Origin: Bradyrhizobium sp. BRP22 | GTDB taxonomy: Bacteria > Pseudomonadota > Alphaproteobacteria > Rhizobiales > Xanthobacteraceae | Direction: 5' to 3' | Length of the DNA stretch: 64,000 nt | Assembly (NCBI RefSeq): GCF_020194175.1 | Contig: NZ_JADYVX010000001.1 | Coordinates: forward strand, 372,001-436,000 | In this document: positions 48,033 through 56,906 of the stretch, piece by piece | Position numbering within the stretch: the stretch's first letter is position 1 | Layout: every line of letters begins with the position of its first letter | Made by a program: the position numbers and the translations under genes | Notes under the pieces: generated by a model | Databases searched by the model: none | What the model saw: only the letters and a program-made list of their open reading frames with translations | Told to the model about the DNA's origin: nothing

Positions 48033-49911
48033 GCGCGTGCAATCCTCCAAGGTAAGCATCCTGAACCTGCCGATTCCTGCGGATCTCGTCGGGCGGCCCG
48101 TCTGCCAGCAAACGCCCCTCGTAGAGAACCGTGATCTGCTCGGCCAGTCCGAAGATCGCATTGAGGTCGTGCTCGACGATCACGATCGTGCATGCGCGCG
48201 CGATGTCACGGATCAGCGCACAGGTGGCGGCGCGTTCCGAGGGGCTCATGCCCGCGAGCGGCTCATCGAGCAGCAGAACGTTCGGGCTGGTGGCGAGCGC
48301 CATGCCGATTTCGAGCCGCCGTTTTTCACCATAGGCCAGAATGTGCGCCGGCGTCTCGGCGCGCTCGATAAGGTCGAGCAGCGCCAGCACCGAGTCGACC
48401 TGTTGTTCGGCGTCCGGCAGGCTGTCCGCAGACCGCAACAGATCGATGCGCATCGGGCCACGGCGGCGTCCCAGCGCCGCGATGCGCAGGTTCTCGCGTA
48501 CGGACAGGTTCGGGAATAGCTGGTTGAGCTGGTTGCTCTTGGCGATGCCGAGCTGGGCGGCCTGGCTGACACCCGACCCGGTGATCCTTGTTCCGAACAG
48601 CAGCACGTCCCCGGAGGTCGGGCTGACCTCGTCCAGGAGCATCTTGAACAACGTGCTCTTGCCGGCGCCATTGGGGCCGATCACGGCGTGAATGGTGCCG
48701 CAGCGCACCTTGAAGGAAACGCCGTCGACCGCTTTCAATCCGCCATAGTGGCGCGCCAGCGAACGTGCTTCGAGCGCAATCTCGCTTTCGCCTCTACTTT
48801 CGCTTCTCTTGGGCGCCGGCAATGGCAACACGATGTCTCGTGCGTGGCTCGCCAGAGTTATCGTGACGGCATCGCCCGACGCCTCGATCGCCAGTGTCGC
48901 GGCTTCGGCGGCACGCAGCGCCGCAGTATCGCGCCGCTCGGTCCACCAATGGGCGATCTCCCCGCAGATGCCGCGGCGCAGGCCGATCACCAGCACGATA
49001 AAGGCAATGCCGAGCACGAGCTTCCACAGCGTGGCGAAGGCTGGAATGAGTTGCAGATTGTCGCGCAGCCACATCCAAACTGCGGCTCCGATGAGCGGCC
49101 CGATCAGCGTGCCGGCGCCGCCGACAATGGTTTGCACCACCAGTTGTCCTGACGTCTCCAGCGAGAAGGCGTCCGGCGGCATGTAGCTCTGGAACGAGCC
49201 GAGCAGGCCGCCGGCGAGCCCGGCATAGAGTGCGGCGATGACGAACGCGGTCAGCTTGTAGGCCGCCACGTTGTGGCCGAGCATCGCAACGCGACCGGTA
49301 TTCTCCTTGATCGCGCGCAATATCGCACCGACCGGCGAATGGACAATACGCCGCGCGAGCACGTAACCGGCGAAGAAGATGACGGCAAACAGCGCGTACA
49401 TCGGCAGACCAGCGCTGATGCGGATGGCATGTTCGCCGAAGCCGAGCGTCGGCACCGGCACGCCCGGAATGCCGTTCTCGCCGCCGGTATAGTTCGACAA
49501 CGGCGAATTCTCGATGAAATAGGCCATCTGGCCGAAGGCCAGCGTGATCATCGTGAAGTAAATGCCGATCCGACGCACCGCGAGCCAGCCGACGACAAGA
49601 CCAAACAGCCCCGCTGCCACAGTGCCGGCGGCGAGCGCCAGCCACACGCTGCTCAATGTGCCTGAAACCAAGAGATAGGCCGTGACAAAACCGCCGACGC
49701 CGAAGAATGCGGCCTGTCCGAACGACAGCAGCCCGGTGAGCCCGAACAGGATGTCGAAGCCAAGGCCGATCAAGCCCCAGTTCAGCACCCGCGTCAGCAG
49801 GTCGGTGGAAAAGCCGAGATGCGGCAACGCGACCGGCGCCGCCAACAGCAGGACAAGAACAGAAAGCTCCGGAAGGTACTTCCGCGCTTCGCCCGATCGA
49901 ACAGCTTTCAT
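48019..49911 (-). CDS. livMG: Fused ABC permease-ATPase, LivM-LivG
   Basis: A 630-residue fusion: residues 1-320 are a LivM permease (FDILFGLTGLLSFGQAAFFGVGGF, VGAILRAIKENTGRVAMLGHNV), and after a polar linker of about 50 residues comes a LivG ATPase (GPNGAGKSTLFKMLLDEV, AYGEKRRLEIGMALA, LLLDEPLAGMSP). The signature loop reads YGEKR rather than SGGQ, common in LivG-like ATPases. Start ATG 49911 overlaps the livH stop. Confidence 0.93.
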   Translation of the reverse strand: MKAVRSGEARKYLPELSVLVLLLAAPVALPHLGFSTDLLTRVLNWGLIGLGFDILFGLTGLLSFGQAAFFGVGGFVTAYLLVSGTLSSVWLALAAGTVAAGLFGLVVGWLAVRRIGIYFTMITLAFGQMAYFIENSPLSNYTGGENGIPGVPVPTLGFGEHAIRISAGLPMYALFAVIFFAGYVLARRIVHSPVGAILRAIKENTGRVAMLGHNVAAYKLTAFVIAALYAGLAGGLLGSFQSYMPPDAFSLETSGQLVVQTIVGGAGTLIGPLIGAAVWMWLRDNLQLIPAFATLWKLVLGIAFIVLVIGLRRGICGEIAHWWTERRDTAALRAAEAATLAIEASGDAVTITLASHARDIVLPLPAPKRSESRGESEIALEARSLARHYGGLKAVDGVSFKVRCGTIHAVIGPNGAGKSTLFKMLLDEVSPTSGDVLLFGTRITGSGVSQAAQLGIAKSNQLNQLFPNLSVRENLRIAALGRRRGPMRIDLLRSADSLPDAEQQVDSVLALLDLIERAETPAHILAYGEKRRLEIGMALATSPNVLLLDEPLAGMSPSERAATCALIRDIARACTIVIVEHDLNAIFGLAEQITVLYEGRLLADGPPDEIRRNRQVQDAYLGGLHAHEPA

Positions 49912-50783
49912 ACCCGGCCTTCCGAGCCGAACAGCCCCTGCGGTCGCAGCACTAGCAGCAGCGCCATCAGCGCATAGAGCATCACTTCGGAATAGGAGGA
50001 GTTGAACGCGCTGGTCAGGCTGATGATCTCGCCGGCGATCAGGCCGCCGATGACGGCACCGGGAAACGAGCCGAGGCCGCCGAGCACGATGACAACGAAT
50101 GATTGCGCCATGAAATTCGCGCCCATGTCGGGCGTCACCGCCACGACCGGCGCGTAGAGCATCCCCGCGAGTCCCACCGCCACCACGCCGATGGCGAACA
50201 CCAAGAGGAAGGTGCGCCGAAGGTTGATGCCGAGAATGCCGACCATGCCGGGGTTCTCGATGCCCGCCCGGACAACGAGGCCCATCGAGGTGCGATAGAG
50301 CACGAGATAGAGGCTGAGCAGCAGCATGGCGACGATCGCAATCAACTGCAGGCGGTAGGTCGGGTAGATCAGGAATCCGAGCTGGGTGGCGCCTTGGCCC
50401 CAGGATGGCGTCGGCACGCGCTGTGCGTTGCCGCCGAAGATCGCGCGGACGCACTCCACCAGCACGATGCCGATGCCGTAAGTGACGAGGATCTGGTCTT
50501 CATGCGGACGGTTGTAGAACAGGCGGATGATGGTGCGCTCGAGCAGGACGCCGAGCGCCAGCATGAAGCCGCAGCCGACGACGACAGTCAGCACGAATGA
50601 GTGCGTGTATTGCAGCATCACGAAGGCGGCGTAGGCGCCCACCGCAAACAGCGCGCCATGGGCGAAGTTCAGGACGCCGAGCGTACCCAGGATGATCGTC
50701 AGCCCGCTGCTGACGAGCGCCAGCAGCGATCCGAGAGCCAGGCCGTTGAAAGCCTGCGAGATGAGGGCTGGCCAGCTCGGCAT
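49908..50783 (-). CDS. livH: Branched-chain-type ABC permease, LivH
   Basis: A 291-residue permease with LivH landmarks FNGLALGSLLALVSSGLTIILGTLGVLNFAHG and VRAGIENPGMVGILGIN. It pairs with the LivM part of the fusion. It lies 9 bp after the binding protein gene; its stop overlaps the fusion's start (ATGA). Confidence 0.94.
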   Translation of the reverse strand: MPSWPALISQAFNGLALGSLLALVSSGLTIILGTLGVLNFAHGALFAVGAYAAFVMLQYTHSFVLTVVVGCGFMLALGVLLERTIIRLFYNRPHEDQILVTYGIGIVLVECVRAIFGGNAQRVPTPSWGQGATQLGFLIYPTYRLQLIAIVAMLLLSLYLVLYRTSMGLVVRAGIENPGMVGILGINLRRTFLLVFAIGVVAVGLAGMLYAPVVAVTPDMGANFMAQSFVVIVLGGLGSFPGAVIGGLIAGEIISLTSAFNSSYSEVMLYALMALLLVLRPQGLFGSEGRV

Positions 50784-50792
50784 CGTCGCGGC

Positions 50793-52112
50793 TCAGGTAT
50801 AGGGGCCGAGCTTGCAGCCGAAGAATTCCGGCGGGTTCATCGCACTTTCGCCGTCGGCGACGTCGACGATCTCATAAAAGTCTTCGGGGTTCTTCATTTC
50901 GGCCGGCGCCTTGCCGCGCAGGATCGGAATCGGGCGCACCATCTGGTGATCCTCGGCGCGGAAATAGACCTTTCCTATCGTGGTGTCATAAGGCTGCGAT
51001 TTCGAGTTCTCCATCGCCTTGATGACTTCGACCGGATGGAACGTCTTGGCGCGCTCCACGGTGAGCGCCCAAAGATAGGTCTGCATGTAGCCGATATGGG
51101 CGCCCCAGCGCGGATGATACTTGTTCTGTGCCACGAAGGCCTCGACGAAAGTTTTCGCCAGCGGATAGCGATCCTGCAGCGTCCACCAGAAATCGCAGCT
51201 ACCGTAGACGCCCTGCATGATCTCGGCGCCGAGTTCCTTGTCCTGGAACGACGACAGGTTGGGGACGACCAGCTTCATGCGCTTGAGCACGCCGAACTGT
51301 TCGGCCTGCTTGGTCGAGGCGACCGCATCGGCGCCGAACGCGATGTTGACGAACACGTCTGCACCGCTGTTGGCGATGTTGAGCAGGGCCGAGCTGTAAT
51401 CGGTGGTGCCGAGAGGAACGACCTCCTTGGCGACCTGCTGCCAGCCCTGCTCCTTGGAGAACTTGGCAAAGCTGTCATAGACGGTGTGGCCGTAGGTATA
51501 GTCGGGCACGAGATAGGCGGTCTTGATGTTCTTGCCGAGCGCTTTTGCGACCACCGGCGCGAGCGCCTTTGCCGCCATGTAGGCGTTCTGCTGCGAGCGG
51601 AAGCCGTAGCGCTGGCAGTTCTTGCCGGTGATATCATTGGAGCCGGCAATGCCGACCATGTAGAGAACCTTTTCTCGGGAACCTAGCTCCTCAAGTGCGA
51701 TCGCACTCGCGCTCGAGACCGAGCCTGCCAGCATGATCGCCTTGTCGCGTTGGATGAACTGTGTCGCGCTCTGCACGTCCAGATTGGGCTTGCCTTCGGT
51801 ATCCGACACCTTGTAGCGAATCTGGCGGCCGAGCACGCCCTTGCCGGACAGTCCCCATTTCTGCGCAGCCTCGCCGCCGGCATTGATCTGCGCGATCGCC
51901 AGTTCATATCCGAGCTTGAGATCGCCGCCGTCGCCGGAGAACACGCCGGTGAGCGGAATGGTCAATCCGACGAAGACCGAATCCGCCGAAACGCCATCGG
52001 GGAACGTGCCGATGCTGGCCGGCGACTGCGCCAGCGCGCCGGCGCCTGGCAGCATGAGACCGGCCGCGGCGCCGGCGCCTCCGAGCAAAAGCTGACGACG
52101 ATCGAACTTCAT
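50793..52112 (-). CDS. ABC transporter substrate-binding protein (Liv/amide type)
   Basis: A 439-residue periplasmic binding protein with a twin-arginine type leader (FDRRQLLLGGAGAAAGLML, cut near ALAQ). The mature part has SVFVGLTIPLTGVFSGDGGDLKLGYELAIAQIN-like start (shown in part) and the peripla_BP_6 fold with YTYGHTVYDSFAKF. It resembles amide/urea-type rather than strict leucine binders. Being next to a nitrilase, a nitrile, amide or carboxylate ligand is inferred. Confidence 0.9.
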   Translation of the reverse strand: MKFDRRQLLLGGAGAAAGLMLPGAGALAQSPASIGTFPDGVSADSVFVGLTIPLTGVFSGDGGDLKLGYELAIAQINAGGEAAQKWGLSGKGVLGRQIRYKVSDTEGKPNLDVQSATQFIQRDKAIMLAGSVSSASAIALEELGSREKVLYMVGIAGSNDITGKNCQRYGFRSQQNAYMAAKALAPVVAKALGKNIKTAYLVPDYTYGHTVYDSFAKFSKEQGWQQVAKEVVPLGTTDYSSALLNIANSGADVFVNIAFGADAVASTKQAEQFGVLKRMKLVVPNLSSFQDKELGAEIMQGVYGSCDFWWTLQDRYPLAKTFVEAFVAQNKYHPRWGAHIGYMQTYLWALTVERAKTFHPVEVIKAMENSKSQPYDTTIGKVYFRAEDHQMVRPIPILRGKAPAEMKNPEDFYEIVDVADGESAMNPPEFFGCKLGPYT

Positions 52113-52167
52113 CACACACCTTCCCTGTTCATCACCGCTGTATCGGCGGTGGCGCTGCGAATTGGCA

Positions 52168-53217
52168 TCAGCATCCCGTATGCGCTGGGTTCGGTCGCAC
52201 TTCATCAACGCGAGCGGGAACCCCGGCCGCCTCCATCGAAGGCGCGGCTTCCGTGAACGAGACGGGGCTGAGACGGCGACGGTTGACGCTGAGGTCGAAA
52301 ATGTCGAAGCGATTGTAGTAGCCGACCACGTCGTGAAACTGCTTCGGCTCGACGCAACGGTTGAGGTCGATGTCGGCATAGAGAATGCCTTCATCGTCGC
52401 GCAGGACGTCGCCGATCTGCTCGCCGGTCGGATCAAGGAAGAAGCTTTCCGCGCGCGGAGTGGCGTCGAGCACTGCCGCGGCCGAGGGATCGCGCTCGAC
52501 CAGCATGTCGCGGGCCGCCTTGTCGAGCACGCCGGCTGTGACGATGCCGAACACCTTGGCTTCGAAACAATGCGCGCTGGCGCGAATCCGCGCCGCGGAT
52601 GCGATGTGGTAGTTGCCTCCGATGGCCGGGCGCCGCGTCGGCCATACCGGCGGCCAGCTCGAAATGTGTAGCTGCTCGCCCTGCGCCATCAAGGAATAGC
52701 GGGCAAGGGGGTTGGTGTTCTCGCCGCAGATCAATTGCCCGATCTTGCCGAGCCTGGTGTCGACCACCCGCAGGCCGGCGCCGTCGCCATTGGCCCAGAT
52801 CAACTTCTCGTAGAAGGTCGGTACCAGCTTGCGGTGGTGGTTGAGGATTTCGCCGTCTTCGCCGATCAGGAGATTCGAGTTCCAGATCGCGCCGACGCTT
52901 GCGGGCGTTTTCTCGCTGATGCCGATCGACACCATGATGCCGAGCGCGCGCGCCTCGTCACGGATCGCCTTGACCTCCGGGCCGTCGATCAGCACCGATT
53001 GATCCGCCATGCGGACGAACAGATCGTGATTGTCGATCGGGGCCGATAGCGCAGCCCACACCGGAAATGCCGGGATGAAAGTTTCGGAAAACGCCACAAT
53101 CTCGGCGCCGGCGCCGGCTGCCTCGCGAATGAGCGAAATCGCCTTTTTGGTGGTCGCCTGTCGGTCGAGAAATACCGGCGCCGCATGGATGGCGGCGGCC
53201 TTGAAGTGGGGAAGCAT
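52168..53217 (-). CDS. Nitrilase
   Basis: A 349-residue carbon-nitrogen hydrolase with the catalytic set E45 (AFSETFIPAFP), K130 (HHRKLVPTFYEK), E137 and C164 (QLICGENTNPLARY). The C164-G-E-N context and length fit aliphatic/aryl nitrilases that convert nitriles to acids and ammonia; cyanide dihydratases are close relatives. ATG 53217. It is first in a unit with the ABC transporter, 55 bp upstream of the binding protein. The RBS lies in a hairpin. Confidence 0.93.
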   Translation of the reverse strand: MLPHFKAAAIHAAPVFLDRQATTKKAISLIREAAGAGAEIVAFSETFIPAFPVWAALSAPIDNHDLFVRMADQSVLIDGPEVKAIRDEARALGIMVSIGISEKTPASVGAIWNSNLLIGEDGEILNHHRKLVPTFYEKLIWANGDGAGLRVVDTRLGKIGQLICGENTNPLARYSLMAQGEQLHISSWPPVWPTRRPAIGGNYHIASAARIRASAHCFEAKVFGIVTAGVLDKAARDMLVERDPSAAAVLDATPRAESFFLDPTGEQIGDVLRDDEGILYADIDLNRCVEPKQFHDVVGYYNRFDIFDLSVNRRRLSPVSFTEAAPSMEAAGVPARVDEVRPNPAHTGC

Positions 53218-53220
53218 CGG

Positions 53221-53242
53221 CCTGTCCTTTGTTTTGGACAGG
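53221..53242 (-). promoter_or_regulatory. Hairpin over the nitrilase ribosome-binding site
   Basis: In the mRNA, CCTGTCC (53242-53236) pairs perfectly with GGACAGG (53227-53221), with an eight-base AAAACAAA loop. The paired AGGACAGG is the only ribosome-site candidate, and the ATG lies three bases beyond the stem. Confidence 0.65.
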
Positions 53243-53277
53243 CTAATTGGCTTCCGTTCGGCCTGGATATAGGCAAT

Positions 53278-53297
53278 CCTGCAAGACGCCTTGCAGG
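53278..53297. promoter_or_regulatory. 20-bp palindrome, probable LysR operator
   Basis: CCTGCAAG-ACGC-CTTGCAGG: perfect 8-bp arms midway between the divergent nitrilase and LysR genes. LysR-type regulators bind such dyads between their own gene and the target. Confidence 0.6.
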
Positions 53298-53350
53298 TGG
53301 CGACAATCCGCCTCACCTCGGGCTGTGCTGAACTGCCCTTCTGCACGAGC

Positions 53351-53365
53351 TGGCACAGCTCTTGC
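53351..53365 (+). promoter_or_regulatory. Sigma-54 consensus upstream of the LysR gene
   Basis: TGGCAC-AGCTC-TTGC matches the full RpoN consensus, GG to GC in correct register. The predicted start of transcription (about 53377) falls two bases before the LysR ATG, so the mRNA would be leaderless; no Shine-Dalgarno sequence is seen. The -24 box is also inside a dyad GAGCT-GGCAC-AGCTC (53347-53361). Confidence 0.5.
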
Positions 53366-53378
53366 GTATGAAGCCATC

Positions 53379-54350
53379 ATGCACGAGTTCAATTCGCTCG
53401 ACTGGGATGACCTCAAGGTGTTCCTGCAGGCGGCCCGCGGCGGCAGCCTCGGCAGCGCGGCCAAGCGGCTTCGTGTCGACCAATCGACCATCAGCCGCCG
53501 CATCGCGCATCTCGAAAGTACGCTCGGCGCGGCGCTGTTCGAGCGCTCGCCATCGGGCCTGCGGGTCAACGAGGTCGGCGAGCGCCTGCTCTGCCACGCG
53601 GACCGGATCGAAAGCGCCGTCATCGCGATGCGGGAAGAGGTGCAATCCGGCGGTGGCCGTACCGCCGGACGGGTGCGGTTGGGAACGATGGAAGGTATCG
53701 CGTCGCTCTATCTGGCGTCCCGTTTTTCCGCCCTCAGACGGCAGCACCCCGGCCTGACGGTCGAACTCCTGACCTCGCCGCAGGCGGTTTCCGTGAACCG
53801 TCGCGAAGCCGATCTCTTCCTGTCCTTCTTCCAGCCGAGAGGTCAGGGGATGGTGTCGGAGCGGATCGGTTGCTTTCAGCTCGGCCTGTATGGCTCGCGG
53901 AGCTACTTGGAGCGCGAAGGGATGCCGGAGAAGCCGGCCGAGCTGTCGCGCCACAGCTTCGTCACCTATATCGACGACCTGATTCAGCTCGACTCCGTGC
54001 GCTGGCTCGACGACATCATCAGGAGCCCTACAGTCAGCTTTCATTCCAACAGCATGATTGCGCAGATGAACGCCGCCGCCGGCGGACTGGGGCTGGTGCT
54101 GTTGCCGAGCTTCGCCGTCGCCGGCCGCGATGACCTCATCGCGGTGCTTCACGACAAGCTGTCGACGTCGCGCGAGGTATGGATCAACGTGCACAGCGAT
54201 CTGCAATTTGTGCCACGCATCCGCGCCGTCTCGGGCTTTCTCAAGGCGACGTTCAAGTCCGATCCCTTGATGCAGGCGGACACGTCGGGCCGCAAGATGC
54301 TCGATGCGCTCCTGGTGACGGATCCGGCGGCGCCCGCGCTGCAGGACTAG
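53379..54350 (+). CDS. LysR-family transcriptional regulator
   Basis: A 323-residue regulator: N-terminal winged HTH (LDWDDLKVFLQAARGGSLGSAAKRL, DQSTISRRIAHLESTLGAALFER), then a periplasmic-binding-protein-like effector domain. Divergent from the nitrilase and presumably its regulator. Start ATG 53379 begins MHEFNSLDWDDL; the longer frame to 53247 covers the promoter region and is unlikely. Its stop codon overlaps the convergent flippase stop. Confidence 0.92.
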   Translation: MHEFNSLDWDDLKVFLQAARGGSLGSAAKRLRVDQSTISRRIAHLESTLGAALFERSPSGLRVNEVGERLLCHADRIESAVIAMREEVQSGGGRTAGRVRLGTMEGIASLYLASRFSALRRQHPGLTVELLTSPQAVSVNRREADLFLSFFQPRGQGMVSERIGCFQLGLYGSRSYLEREGMPEKPAELSRHSFVTYIDDLIQLDSVRWLDDIIRSPTVSFHSNSMIAQMNAAAGGLGLVLLPSFAVAGRDDLIAVLHDKLSTSREVWINVHSDLQFVPRIRAVSGFLKATFKSDPLMQADTSGRKMLDALLVTDPAAPALQD

Positions 54351-55720
54351 GCCGCCTTGTTGCCGAACGCCAGCACGTGCAGCCCGAGCCGCCGGCGGAC
54401 GATCCAGAACAACAGCACGGTCTCGAACGTCAGCGCGATCGACATCGCGGCAGCGGCGCCGTGGCCGCCGAAGCGTGGTACCAGCGCGACGCATAGCACC
54501 AGGTTCATGACGAAGGCGAGCGCATAGGCGAGCGCGCAGATCTTCTGGTGGCCGAGCATGTTGAGCAGCCGCTCGACCGGGCCGATCGCAGCGCGCACCA
54601 CAAGCCCGATGGCGGCCAGGAACATGATGTCATAGCCGACAACAAATTGCGGCCCGAACAGCCAGAGCAGGGGCTTGCCGAAGATAAGCAGCAGGATGGT
54701 CGCGGCGAGCGACGGCCAGAATGTCCACTGGATCGCATGCGCGACATAGGCCGACAGCCGTGCCTTGTCGCCGAGCGCGTTGTATTCGGCGAAGCGATGC
54801 GCCGTCGTCGCCGACATTGCGTAGTGGATGAATGACACCAGCGCCAGCGTCTTCACCACGGCGAAATAGACGCCGACCTCCTCGGAGGAACGGAACTGCT
54901 GCAGCACCAGCACGTCGGTGTAGGACAGCAGCAGATAAAAACTCTCGACCAGCAGGATCGGCAGCGAGACCGCAAGCCAGCCGCTGACATCGTAGGCGCT
55001 CTCGCCCGGCTCGACATGAGCCGCGAGCCTGTGATTGAGTACCAGCATCTGGCCGATCATGGCGATCCACACCGCCGCCGCGCTGGCGAGCATCGCGGCG
55101 GTGGCGCCGAGACGGAAGCCGAGCACGACGGCACCGGCGGTGAAGCCGATGATCAGCGCCTGGCGCACGATGAATTGCGGCATCAGCCCGAGCCGCATCC
55201 AGTCATGCGAACGGGCGATGCCGTCCTGGGTATTGGCGACCACGAAAGCCGGCAGCGTCAGGCAGCCGATATAGAGCGGCACGATCGTTTCGGCGTCGAT
55301 CCATGGCGACAGCAGTTTTACGAGGCCGGCGAGCAGCAGCGAAACCATGGTCGACACCGCAAAAGTCAGCCAGCGGCTGCCGGAGAGAAACCCGCGCAGC
55401 AGCGCGTGCTCGCCTGCCGTGCGGTATTCCGGGATCAGCTTCTGCGCGGAGGCCGAAATGCCGAAATCCATCATGCTGCCGAGCAGCAGCACCCAGGTCC
55501 AGACATAGACATAGACGCCGTAATCCGAGCTCCCCATCCAGCGCGCGAGCAGGATCTGCGAGAGATAGGCGACGACGGCGCTGACGACGCGGATGACGAA
55601 GATCGTCCCCGCCAGCCGCCGCGTGACCGACGCTTCGCCCGAGCCGCCAAGGAGCCCGCGCAGGCGCGCCATCATGCCCGTGGGCGAAGCGGTTGCGGAT
55701 TGGGCGTCCATCACGGCCAA
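54347..55720 (-). CDS. Polysaccharide flippase (MOP/Wzx-type)
   Basis: A 457-residue membrane protein with about 12-14 helices. RRLAGTIFVIRVVSAVVAYLSQILLARWMG and GVYVYVWTWVLLLGSMMDFGISASAQKLIPEY show the oligosaccharide-flippase pattern. It should move lipid-linked sugars across the inner membrane. No glycosyltransferase genes are adjacent. It shares its stop region (CTAG) with the convergent LysR gene. Confidence 0.88.
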   Translation of the reverse strand: MAVMDAQSATASPTGMMARLRGLLGGSGEASVTRRLAGTIFVIRVVSAVVAYLSQILLARWMGSSDYGVYVYVWTWVLLLGSMMDFGISASAQKLIPEYRTAGEHALLRGFLSGSRWLTFAVSTMVSLLLAGLVKLLSPWIDAETIVPLYIGCLTLPAFVVANTQDGIARSHDWMRLGLMPQFIVRQALIIGFTAGAVVLGFRLGATAAMLASAAAVWIAMIGQMLVLNHRLAAHVEPGESAYDVSGWLAVSLPILLVESFYLLLSYTDVLVLQQFRSSEEVGVYFAVVKTLALVSFIHYAMSATTAHRFAEYNALGDKARLSAYVAHAIQWTFWPSLAATILLLIFGKPLLWLFGPQFVVGYDIMFLAAIGLVVRAAIGPVERLLNMLGHQKICALAYALAFVMNLVLCVALVPRFGGHGAAAAMSIALTFETVLLFWIVRRRLGLHVLAFGNKAA

Positions 55721-55813
55721 GGCGGAAATTTCCCGGAAATGCCGCGCGTTTGCGACAGGGCTCCTGAACTATCAACGAAACGTTAAGAATGGGTTGGGTG
55801 GATAGCGGTGAAA

Positions 55814-55936
55814 GTAGCCCGGATGGAGCCAACGGGTCGCGCGACGCGCACCCGATGACAGGCTCCGCGCTATTTGGGGCCGGCCTTTCCGCGGGCACGA
55901 CTGTTCCCGGGTTGCGCTGCGCTTCACCCGGGCTAC
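55814..55936. repeat. Intergenic inverted repeat, GTAGCCCGG type
   Basis: Outer arms GTAGCCCGG (55814-55822) and CCGGGCTAC (55928-55936), with internal CCCGATGACAGGCTCCG also seen in the repeat at 32101. It fills the gap between the flippase start and the DsbD-like stop. Confidence 0.7.
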
Positions 55937-55946
55937 GAATGCATCA

Positions 55947-56786
55947 TCACTCCAGATTGGTGTTGAACTCGTAGGCACGGTCGCCGCCGACCAGGGTAAA
56001 TTTCAGCGCGGCGCCGTCCGGATTGGCGCCCGGCGGCAGGCCGTCGAGCTCGAAGGAGAACCGCTTCACCCCGGGTGGCGGGTTCGGCTCGGGCTTCGGC
56101 ACCGGCAGGGCCCAGTCCGGTGTCGGCCCCTCGACGAACAGGCTGACGTCCTTGCTCTCGGGCGCGACGACATCGACCAGCACGGTCGACTTGCCGCTGC
56201 GCTTGACGTCGCGGATGGTGACCGGATTGGGATCGCCGATATTGGCCGGCTTCGGCACGGTGTCGAGCGCCGACGACAGCGCGCCGTCCTCGGTGGATGC
56301 GACGCTCGCAAAGGCAAGCTCGACGCTGGTCTCGACGGGAATGCAGAGTTTCTCGCACACCGCGTAGTTGATGTTGGCGCGCAGCGTCAGCGGCTTGTCG
56401 GCGTTCTTGGCGACGATCCGGAGCGGCAGCACGACCTGGTGCTTGTAGCCGAGCGAGGTGCCGCCGGCGCCGTCGTCGAATTTCATCGGCGCTGGCCACA
56501 GCACCGTCACCGCGTCGACATTTTCCGACTTGGAGAAATCGAAACGCGGCGGAACGCCCGAATCGCCGGGGGTACGCCAATAGGTTTTCCAACCTGGCTC
56601 GAGTTGGATGGCGATACCTCCAAGCAAAACCGCGCCGCTGCGCGAGCCCGCGAGCAGCCGCACCGCGGAATGCGCGTCCCGCTGCCAGGGCGAGGAATCC
56701 TCGGCGTGCAGCTCGGTTGCAGACCAGACGGCTGAGAGAGTGGCTAGCAAGCCGAGAGCAACCCGCATGGGAACTATGGCGATCAT
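55947..56786 (-). CDS. DsbD N-terminal-domain-like exported protein
   Basis: A 279-residue protein with a signal peptide (7-28). The mature part resembles the DsbD-alpha (ScsB-type) thiol domain: GAVLLGGIAIQLEPGWKTYWRTPGDSGVPP and NYAVCEKLCIPVE with C144 and C148. The transmembrane and thioredoxin parts of a full DsbD are absent, and the downstream gene is not a DsbD partner. It may shuttle reductant in the periplasm with an unlinked membrane protein. Start ATG 56786 or 56768. Confidence 0.82.
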   Translation of the reverse strand: MIAIVPMRVALGLLATLSAVWSATELHAEDSSPWQRDAHSAVRLLAGSRSGAVLLGGIAIQLEPGWKTYWRTPGDSGVPPRFDFSKSENVDAVTVLWPAPMKFDDGAGGTSLGYKHQVVLPLRIVAKNADKPLTLRANINYAVCEKLCIPVETSVELAFASVASTEDGALSSALDTVPKPANIGDPNPVTIRDVKRSGKSTVLVDVVAPESKDVSLFVEGPTPDWALPVPKPEPNPPPGVKRFSFELDGLPPGANPDGAALKFTLVGGDRAYEFNTNLE

Positions 56787-56906
56787 GGGACGTCTTTACC
56801 GGCTGGTGCTTTCGTAAACCATTGAATTGCGTGTGATGGATGGCGCGAATGCGGCGTTGTGCTTGATTGACAGAAGCCTCACCCAATATCAGGATGTCAA
56901 ATCAGC

